From Planctomycetota bacterium (lineage in GTDB: Bacteria > Planctomycetota > Planctomycetia > Pirellulales > Thermoguttaceae), in assembly GCA_013202535.1 (NCBI GenBank), contig JABMRP010000875.1, forward strand, positions 1 through 8,281: 8,281 nucleotides of DNA. The letters run 5' to 3'. The translations under genes and the position numbers were made by a program. Positions 1-8,281 of this stretch are shown here, piece by piece; the stretch's first letter is position 1, and the number at the start of each line of letters is the position of its first letter. The notes beneath the pieces are model-generated. The model worked only from the letters and a program-made list of their open reading frames with translations. It was not told where the DNA came from and did no database searches.

Positions 1-2
1 AG

Positions 3-75
3 TACCCCCTAGGGGAGTCGAACCCCTGTCTTCGGACTGAGAATCCGATGTCCTGGGCCACTAGACGAAGGGGGC
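3..75 (-). tRNA. tRNA-Glu (anticodon CUC)
   Basis: Read on the minus strand this folds as a complete 73-nt tRNA. The 7-bp acceptor stem pairs GCCCCCT (positions 75-69) with AGGGGGT (10-4) and leaves discriminator A at position 3. The T arm is AGGGG-TTCGACT-CCCCT. The anticodon arm is TCGGA-TTCTCAG-TCCGA, which puts CTC at positions 34-36 of the tRNA and so reads GAG codons for glutamate. The 5' half closely matches the familiar bacterial tRNA-Glu pattern (CCTTCGTCTAG, GGCCCAGGACA). The CCA end is not encoded: CT follows the discriminator, so CCA must be added by nucleotidyltransferase. The gene lies 45 bp downstream of the kinase stop codon on the same strand and probably has its own promoter (118-146). 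Confidence 0.97.
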
Positions 76-117
76 GAGTCTTGCCTGTTATCGGCCGCGA
101 GGCGATAGGAACCTCAT

Positions 118-146
118 TTTTTACTCCGGATTCTGTCGGTTGTCAA
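118..146 (-). promoter_or_regulatory. Candidate sigma70-type promoter for tRNA-Glu
   Basis: On the minus strand a perfect -35 hexamer TTGACA (146-141) is followed after exactly 17 bp by TAAAAA (123-118), which matches 4 of 6 bases of the -10 consensus. Transcription would start near position 111 and give a leader of about 35 nt before the mature tRNA 5' end at 75, for RNase P to remove. The leader can form a small bulged hairpin (107-89). The -35 box lies inside the last codons of the kinase gene, and the -10 box includes its TAA stop codon. The assignment rests on consensus match and spacing only. Confidence 0.6.
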
Positions 147-1740
147 CCGGCCGGTCGAATCGCTCGACGATTTCCTGCCATTGGTGGTAATTCGGGGAGT
201 CGGCGGCCTTGGAGGAACCGGCGGCCAGCGCCTTTTGGTTCTCGCGGATCACGTAGGCAAGCGTTTCCTCCATCCGGGGGTCTAGTTGGCCGCGGATCGG
301 GTACAGTTCTTCCAGCAGTGCGCCGCAGCGAGCGTAGTCTCCGTGGAGGGTCAGGATTCCGCACTCCCCGGCCAGACCGAAGGCGCGGAGGCCCGGTTCG
401 TCGTCACCCAAACGGGCTAACTCCTCGAACAGCTCCATGGCCCGGCGGTCGTCGCGCCGTTGCAGGTAGATTCGGGCGAGCTGTTGTTTGGCGCGATGGA
501 CGTAGTAGGGCTGGTCGGGAAAGTAGTCGATCACCGCTTGCCAGGCTTCCTCGGTATCCCGTTCGGCGGCGTCGAACCACTGCCGAAAGACGGTATCGCG
601 CCGTGGAAACGGCGGTGTCTGGGGGACCTCGCTGGGAAGCAGCGGCCCGTCTTGAGTTGTCGTATACCCGAGCACGGCGCCGGCCAGCATCGCCGCGACC
701 ACGCCGATGGCCAACAGCGCAACATGCCGCCGAGTTCGCAGCGACTCAAGCCGGGCGGTATCCATCACGGCGGCCAATCGCCGGGTCGTCTTGTTGCGCA
801 GCTCGCCGGACTCACCCGCCAGTCTTGCATGCCCCTCTATCGAGTCGTCCGGCCACGGTTCTCGCGACGGGTCGGTGGCAAACTGGCGAAGATCGCGTAC
901 CAGGGCCGCTGCCGACGGATAGCGGCCAGCCGGCTTCTTAGCGAGCATTTTGTGAACGATGCGACATAAAGCGTCGGGAAGATCGGGACGGAGATCGGCC
1001 AGCGGCTTGGCGTTCTTGTTCAGATGTTTTACCGCCACCGACAGAGCCGTCTCCCCCTCAAAGGGGGGGCGACCGGTGAGCAGGTGATAGCAGGTGACGC
1101 CCAGCGAGTAGATATCGCTTCGCGGGTCCAGCGATTGGCCTTCCACCTGCTCGGGGCTCATATACAGGGGGGTTCCCACAGTCAGGCCGACTTGGGTCAG
1201 CTCCAGTTTTCCCTCCTGGCGAGCGACACGGGCCAGTCCGAAATCGGCCACCTTGACCTCGCCTTTGGCGGTGACCAAGATGTTCTCGGGCTTGATATCG
1301 CGATGCACGATATCGTGTTCGGCGGCCTTGACCAACGCGGCGGCTACTTGCCGGATCATGGCCACGGCGGTGGCCGTATCGGGGGTTCCGTTTCGGGCGA
1401 TCCACTCGCTCAAATTGTGGCCTTGCACGTATTCCTGCACGATCAGGTGGATGCCGTCGATCTGCCCGACGTCGTGGATCTGCACGATATTGGCGTGGAC
1501 CAGCGCGGCGGCCGCTTGGGCTTCTCGACGAAAGCGCTCGACGAGCGTGCGTTTACCTGCCAACTCCTGCCGGAGCACCTTCACCGCAACTTGCCGTTGG
1601 AGCGAGAGTTGCTCGGCCAGATAGACCTCGGCCATGGCCCCCCGTCCGATTCGGCGGAGCAGTCGATAATCGCCCAACAGGCGGCCGGAGAGATCGGGAT
1701 CGCCGGGCGAGGAGGCGGAGTTGTCGTTGGGTTGGCTCAT
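121..1740 (-). CDS. Transmembrane Hanks-type serine/threonine protein kinase
   Basis: This 539-residue membrane-anchored eukaryotic-like kinase transfers the ATP gamma-phosphate to Ser/Thr of target proteins. The kinase domain spans about residues 24-288. It has a nucleotide loop GRGAMAEV (32-39), VAVK with catalytic Lys54, helix-C Glu73, HRDIKPEN with catalytic Asp148 and Asn153, DFG at 166-168, GTPLYMSPE (189-197) and SDIYSLG with Asp209. It is an RD-type kinase and looks active; the third loop glycine is Ala37, which is tolerated in bacterial members. One membrane helix (about 338-359) follows a basic TRRH stretch, so the kinase faces the cytoplasm. A proline-rich linker (366-380) and a helical TPR-like region (about 398-505) lie outside; no PASTA repeats are seen. 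The ATG start lies just before a conserved-type N-terminus (GDYRLLRRIG) but has no Shine-Dalgarno sequence. The gene is monocistronic or read from the phospholipase D-like gene upstream. Its substrate and ligand cannot be told from sequence. Confidence 0.93.
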   Translation of the reverse strand: MSQPNDNSASSPGDPDLSGRLLGDYRLLRRIGRGAMAEVYLAEQLSLQRQVAVKVLRQELAGKRTLVERFRREAQAAAALVHANIVQIHDVGQIDGIHLIVQEYVQGHNLSEWIARNGTPDTATAVAMIRQVAAALVKAAEHDIVHRDIKPENILVTAKGEVKVADFGLARVARQEGKLELTQVGLTVGTPLYMSPEQVEGQSLDPRSDIYSLGVTCYHLLTGRPPFEGETALSVAVKHLNKNAKPLADLRPDLPDALCRIVHKMLAKKPAGRYPSAAALVRDLRQFATDPSREPWPDDSIEGHARLAGESGELRNKTTRRLAAVMDTARLESLRTRRHVALLAIGVVAAMLAGAVLGYTTTQDGPLLPSEVPQTPPFPRRDTVFRQWFDAAERDTEEAWQAVIDYFPDQPYYVHRAKQQLARIYLQRRDDRRAMELFEELARLGDDEPGLRAFGLAGECGILTLHGDYARCGALLEELYPIRGQLDPRMEETLAYVIRENQKALAAGSSKAADSPNYHQWQEIVERFDRPVDNRQNPE

Positions 1741-1784
1741 CGCGGCGGCGGAGGAAGGCTAGGGAGGTTTGGAACCACACTTCC

Positions 1785-1813
1785 AGTATGAGGTCAAATG
1801 GGTCGTGTGGCAA
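1785..1813 (-). promoter_or_regulatory. Candidate promoter for the Ser/Thr kinase gene
   Basis: On the minus strand TTGCCA (1813-1808, 5 of 6 match to the -35 consensus) is separated by 17 bp from CATACT (1790-1785, 4 of 6 match to -10). Predicted initiation near 1778 gives a 5' leader of roughly 37 nt. The site lies between the long inverted repeat and the kinase start, so the kinase could be transcribed independently of the upstream phospholipase D-like gene. Support is consensus and spacing only. Confidence 0.42.
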
Positions 1814-1832
1814 CAAGTAGCCCTTTGGGTTT

Positions 1833-1902
1833 TCGTTTAACGCCCAGCCGAAGGCGCCGGCTTTCATGCCGCAGCCGGCGCCTTCGGCTGGGCGTTAAAC
1901 GA
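1833..1902. repeat. Perfect 30-bp inverted repeat with 10-nt loop
   Basis: The left arm (1833-1862) and right arm (1873-1902) are exact reverse complements over all 30 positions, with loop TTCATGCCGC (1863-1872). The outer part is AT-bearing (TCGTTTAACG) and the inner part is GC-rich (GCCGAAGGCGCCGG). The right arm contains CCUUCGG, able to form a stable UUCG tetraloop, so alternative small hairpins are possible in each arm. It lies 54 bp beyond the phospholipase D-like stop codon and about 20 bp before the candidate kinase promoter. Neither side has a T-run, so it is not a standard intrinsic terminator. It may be a REP- or MITE-like dispersed element, a transcript 3'-end stabiliser, or a factor-assisted termination structure. 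No flanking target duplication or transposase is visible. Confidence 0.95.
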
Positions 1903-1955
1903 GTCTACTGCAATGGGTCCGGTGTCTGCACTGCCCAAGAGTGGCGATGTCGCCC

Positions 1956-2639
1956 CTACCCCCACTCGTCCCACAGGCGCTCGAAGGCTTGCGAAAACGC
2001 CCGGGTCAGACGGCGGTCGTGGGTAACGATGAAGTTCTCGGCATTTCGGTCCGCCGCGCTGCGGGTCCAGTTGTAGCTGCCGGTCAAGAGGGTGTCGTCG
2101 TCGAACAGGGCGAACTTGTGGTGCATGTGATACTCGCTCCGATCGACGCGCACGGCGATGCCCCGCCGGCGGAGCCGGTCGATGTCGGATCCCCGATCCT
2201 CGGCCTTGTCGTTGTCGGAGATGATCCGCACGGCCACGTCGTTGCGATGAGCCTCGGCAATGGCGTCGGCGATGCGGTCGTCGGTAATCGTGAACACGCA
2301 GATGTCGATCTTTCGGGTGGCCCGGCCGAGCAGATGCACGATCCGCTGGGGACACGCATCGCCGGGTCCGAACAGGGCCTCCGGCGGCTGCTCGTCTTTG
2401 GGGGGCTTCGCTTGCAGCACCTTGACCACTTCCTCCAGCCACTCGAGGACTCGGTGGGCGTCGACCCCCAGCAGTTCGCCCCGGGCCATCTCGAAGGCCC
2501 GATGCCGCAGCACGGCTAGTTCGTGTTCGTCGGCCCCGGTCTGGTCGAGGATCGAGCCGAGCATCTGCCGCTCGCCGCGGGAAAGGCGGAAATCGGCCAT
2601 CGTGTGCTTGAGGATGCGATCGAGTTCTTCCGAGGACAT
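1956..2639 (-). CDS. Single-HKD phospholipase D-like protein (Nuc/Zucchini-type)
   Basis: This 227-residue protein has a C-terminal phospholipase D-superfamily domain (about 88-227). The catalytic motif is H173-x-K175-x4-D180 (in HHKFALFD), followed by GSYNWT (187-192) and E201-N202. It has one HKD motif, so as in Nuc endonuclease and mitochondrial PLD6/Zucchini an active enzyme should be a homodimer. Family substrates are nucleic acid or cardiolipin phosphodiesters; which applies here cannot be decided. The first ~75 residues are helical and charged (RLSRGERQMLGSILDQTGAD) and faintly recall TerB-like domains, a weak impression only. No signal peptide or membrane segment is seen, so it is probably cytoplasmic, unlike many secreted Nuc proteins. 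The ATG start has an AGGA (2653-2650) about 10 nt upstream. The gene is divergent from metH and upstream of the kinase on the same strand, separated by 215 bp and the inverted repeat. Confidence 0.87.
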   Translation of the reverse strand: MSSEELDRILKHTMADFRLSRGERQMLGSILDQTGADEHELAVLRHRAFEMARGELLGVDAHRVLEWLEEVVKVLQAKPPKDEQPPEALFGPGDACPQRIVHLLGRATRKIDICVFTITDDRIADAIAEAHRNDVAVRIISDNDKAEDRGSDIDRLRRRGIAVRVDRSEYHMHHKFALFDDDTLLTGSYNWTRSAADRNAENFIVTHDRRLTRAFSQAFERLWDEWG

Positions 2640-2840
2640 GGGGGGTGATTCCTGGGATCAAGATGATATGCACGTCCGAAAAAGGGCGTGTCCACGTTGC
2701 TCGATTATCGCGGTTTTGGCTGCCCGCGGCAACCCATCGGCATCGCAGGGGCTTGTCCGATCGCGTAGAATGAGGGGGTGGCCGTGCTTCAAAGCGCCGG
2801 GCACAAGTGCCGGGGCTAAACGAATCGGAAAGGAAACAAC
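2640..2840. other. Divergent intergenic region between PLD-like gene and metH
   Basis: These 201 bp must hold the start signals of both flanking genes. For the PLD-like gene the best -10 candidate on the minus strand is TATCAT (2668-2663), with no good -35 box at 16-18 bp. A small hairpin (arms 2671-2677 and 2684-2690, loop GAAAAA, 7 bp including one G-T pair) lies just upstream of it and could be an operator or chance. For metH the only -10-like hexamer noticed is TAGAAT (2766-2771), also without a matching -35. Close to metH, GGCAC-AA-GTGCC (2800-2811) is followed by GGGGCTAAACGAATC, resembling the outer end of the 1833-1902 repeat. No B12-box or SAM-riboswitch consensus was recognised. Confidence 0.5.
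2829..2834 (+). promoter_or_regulatory. Shine-Dalgarno site deciding the metH GTG start
   Basis: AAAGGA ends 6 nt before the GTG at 2841. This spacing supports GTG as the real start of metH, and the resulting N-terminus (MLERLLRRQILVLDGAMGTM) aligns well with the beginning of the homocysteine-binding domain of known MetH proteins. Confidence 0.75.
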
Positions 2841-6487
<3,647 letters not shown>

Positions 6488-6503
<16 letters not shown>

Positions 6504-8056
6504 TGGGTGTTGCGACGAACGACCGGCCATGGCGAGACGCTGCATCGCTCGGCCCAGGCTTCGTACTTGGCCGTTAGTTCCTTGACCTTCTCGGGCTGCT
6601 TGGCGGCCAGATTGTGCAACTCGGTGCGGTCGGCTTCCAGGTCGTACAACTCCCAGGGGCCGGGGTGGCGGGAGACGAGTTTCCAGCGGCCGTCGCGGAC
6701 CGCCCGATTGCCTTCGTGTTCCCAGAAGATCGGCCCGCGCTGGCGTGTGTCGCCGCGGAAGATCGGCAGCAGGCTTTCACCCTCGGGCGGTTGAATCGCC
6801 TGGCCGTTGTACCGCTCGGGATACTCGACGCCGGCGGTGTCGACGCACGTGGCCATGATGTCGACCACGTGGCCGGGGCTGTGGACCAGCGTGCCCGGGT
6901 TCTTCACCCCTACCGGCCAGGAAACGACCAGCGGCGTGGCGATGCCCCCTTCGTGGACCCAGTGCTTGTACAGCCGGAAGGGCGTGTTGCTGGCGTTGGC
7001 CCAAGGCAAGCCGTAGCTCTGGAACGTCTCGGGACCGCCGGGCAGCGTACCGGGTGGATCGCGGTTGACCCCCTCGGCACAAGCGCCGTTGTCGGCCAGA
7101 AACATCACCAGCGTGTTCTCGGCGATGCACAACTCGTCGAGCCGTTGCATCAGCCGGCCGATCGACTGGTCCATCCGATCGACCTGCGCCGCGTAGACGG
7201 CCATCTTGTGGGCGAGAAACTTCCGCCGGCCCTCGTCCAGGCTGTCCCATGCCGGGGCCTTCGGGTCGCGCGGCGTGAGCGGCCAGCGCCCGTCGACGAT
7301 GCCCGCGTCGATCTGCCGGGCGTGGCGCTGCCGGCGCAGTTCGTCCCAGCCGACGGCGTACTTGCCTTTGTACTTGGCGATGTCTTCCGGCAATGCGTGC
7401 AGCGGCCAGTGGGGCGCGTTGTGGGCGATGTAGAGGAAGAAGGGTTTGTCCATCCGATTGGCTTCCTCGACGAACTGGATGGCGTAATCGGTCCAGGCGT
7501 CGGTCGAGTACCACGGCTCGTTCGGGTCGAGTTCGATGGGCGTCGAATCGAGCACCAGGGTGCGGTTGGCGGGGATGCGGAAGAAATGGCCGGCACCCTC
7601 GGGAATGCCGTAGACCCGATCGAACCCTCGATCGCTCGGCCACTGGCCCGGCTTGCCGCCGACGTGCCACTTGCCGGTCATCAGCGTGCGATACCCGCCG
7701 CGCCGCAAGGCCTCGCCGACGGTAACGCAGCGGCGGTTCAAGTAGCCCTGGTAGGCCGGCCGCCCGTAGTCGCCCGTCATGTGGCCGATGCCCGCCTGAT
7801 GCTGGTTGACGCCGGTCAGCAGGGCCGCCCGGGTGGGGCAACATCGGGCCGTGTTGTAGAACTGCGTGAACCGCAGCCCGCCGGCCGCCAAGCGGTCGAG
7901 CGTCGGCGTTTCGATCTCGCCGCCGTAACAGCCGATATCGCTGTAGCCCATGTCGTCGGCCATAATCAACACGATATTGGGCCGCAGCGGCGCCGCCGGG
8001 GCAGGGCAGGGGAGTGCGAGCATCGCGAGGACCGACAGGAGGGGTATGTTTCTCAT
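6488..8056 (-). CDS. Secreted type I (formylglycine) sulfatase, arylsulfatase-like
   Basis: This 522-residue enzyme hydrolyses sulfate esters, probably of sulfated polysaccharide or aryl substrates, outside the cytoplasmic membrane. The N-terminus is a Sec signal peptide (MRNIPLLSVLAMLALPCPAPAA) likely cut near residue 22. The mature part starts RPNIVLIMADDMGYSD, with calcium ligands Asp34 and Asp35. The sulfatase signature C72-C-P-T-R76 carries the cysteine to be converted to formylglycine. Lys129 and His131 (TGKWHVGG), His216 (APHWPL), Asp322-Asn323 (ADNG) and Lys364 (YKHWVHEGG) complete the active site by family analogy. Length is normal for the S1 sulfatase family. Because the residue is Cys, not Ser, either the FGE or the anaerobic maturase route could activate it; neither gene is in the window. 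ATG start with GGAG 8 nt upstream. No carbohydrate lyase, transporter or regulator neighbours it, so the natural substrate cannot be inferred. It converges on metH with a 16-bp overlap. Confidence 0.95.
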
Positions 8057-8142
8057 GGGATGATCTCCGTGGTGGCGGCGAGTATCGTATGACGGTTTTG
8101 GGGCCTCAGCCCGGCCGAGCCCGTGGGGATTGTGTTGGAGTC

Positions 8143-8171
8143 AACGTACTCGACCGCGACGTAACCGTCAA
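8143..8171 (-). promoter_or_regulatory. Weak candidate promoter for the sulfatase gene
   Basis: On the minus strand TTGACG (8171-8166, 5 of 6 to -35 consensus) lies 17 bp from TACGTT (8148-8143, 3 of 6 to -10). Initiation near 8136 would leave a leader of about 80 nt. The -10 match is poor, so this is tentative. A second TTGAC (8144-8140 region, minus strand) lies close by. Confidence 0.28.
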
Positions 8172-8186
8172 ATGCGGGCGGAAAAT

Positions 8187-8215
8187 TTGATTTTCGCGGC
8201 GGCTTGCGTTATCCT
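8187..8215 (+). promoter_or_regulatory. Candidate promoter of a gene beginning past the right edge
   Basis: TTGATT (8187-8192, 4 of 6 to -35 consensus) is followed after 17 bp by TATCCT (8210-8215, 4 of 6 to -10), inside a locally AT-rich patch (GAAAATTTGATTTT) that stands out from the GC-rich surroundings. Initiation near 8222 would give a leader of about 60 nt or more. GAGGA at 8274-8278, 3 nt before the window ends, fits a ribosome binding site, so a plus-strand start codon is expected just outside. The earlier AGAGGA (8225-8230) has no start codon within reach. Confidence 0.5.
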
Positions 8216-8273
8216 GCAGTCCATAGAGGAAACAAAAGCGGCCGTACAACGACCAAGACAGACCCAGCATCGC

Positions 8274-8278
8274 GAGGA
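8274..8278 (+). promoter_or_regulatory. Probable Shine-Dalgarno of the next gene, outside the window
   Basis: GAGGA followed by AAA at the very end of the window, downstream of the TTGATT-17-TATCCT promoter candidate and with no start codon yet seen, suggests a plus-strand gene starting within a few bases of the right edge. Confidence 0.45.
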
Positions 8279-8281
8279 AAA

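Noticed and set aside
89..122. Bulged hairpin (89-107) with T-run 117-122, resembling an intrinsic terminator
   Set aside because: The T-run lies on the plus strand and 9 nt away from the stem, while the kinase and tRNA are on the minus strand; the T-run is better explained as the -10 box TAAAAA of the tRNA promoter.
48..941. Open frame on the plus strand opposite the kinase and tRNA genes (297 codons)
   Set aside because: It runs across the tRNA-Glu gene, is rich in Arg, Gly and Pro in the low-complexity way of GC-rich antisense frames, and opposes a kinase with clear motifs.
1833..1902. Inverted repeat as a standard rho-independent terminator of the PLD-like gene
   Set aside because: The sequence following the stem on the minus strand is AAACCCAAAGGG, with no T-run, and the stem is much longer than usual.
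121..2639. Kinase plus PLD-like pair as an antiviral defence module
   Set aside because: Both are common standalone families, are separated by 215 bp with a repeat and a separate promoter, and there are no other defence or mobile genes nearby. Nothing in the sequence supports a joint role.
1864..2673. Alternative minus-strand frame (269 codons) covering the PLD-like gene and half of the inverted repeat
   Set aside because: The product is an Arg/Pro-rich low-complexity string, whereas the overlapping frame encodes a protein with an intact HKD motif.
2640..2840. Cobalamin riboswitch upstream of metH
   Set aside because: No B12-box-like sequence or suitable stem arrangement could be seen by eye; only weak short hairpins are present.
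6614..8092. Long plus-strand open frame (492 codons) antisense to the sulfatase
   Set aside because: No recognisable domain, and composition is that of an antisense shadow of a well-conserved sulfatase.

Overview
The window is GC-rich chromosomal DNA with housekeeping genes and no sign of phage, IS or CRISPR content. A transmembrane Hanks-type Ser/Thr kinase, an exported formylglycine-type sulfatase of the CCPTR class, an AT-poor codon pattern and a kinase start without a Shine-Dalgarno site together suggest Planctomycetota, probably a Pirellulales-like bacterium. That placement is an inference from gene content; the window holds no phylogenetic marker that would settle it.

Layout, left to right. 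A tRNA-Glu(CUC) gene sits at the left edge on the minus strand. Its likely promoter has a perfect TTGACA box inside the end of the upstream kinase gene, and its -10 box overlaps the kinase stop codon. Next, also on the minus strand, are a 539-residue membrane-anchored Ser/Thr kinase and a 227-residue single-HKD phospholipase D-like protein. The 215-bp gap between these two holds a perfect 30-bp inverted repeat with a 10-nt loop, followed by a candidate kinase promoter. A 201-bp divergent intergenic region then leads to metH on the plus strand, a full-length (1220 aa) cobalamin-dependent methionine synthase with every domain and catalytic residue in place. The 3' end of metH overlaps, tail to tail by 16 bp, a minus-strand gene for a secreted type I sulfatase (522 aa). 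The last 225 bp hold divergent promoter candidates: one for the sulfatase, and a better one (TTGATT-17-TATCCT) reading rightwards. A Shine-Dalgarno-like GAGGA lies in the final bases, so another plus-strand gene probably starts just past the window.

The genes look functionally independent: translation (tRNA), signalling (kinase), nucleic-acid or phospholipid hydrolysis (PLD), methionine/one-carbon metabolism (MetH) and sulfated-polymer degradation (sulfatase). I see no convincing new multi-gene system. The most unusual item is the perfect long inverted repeat at 1833-1902, which lacks the T-run of an intrinsic terminator and shares its terminal motif with a second site just upstream of metH. 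This could mark a dispersed repeat family.
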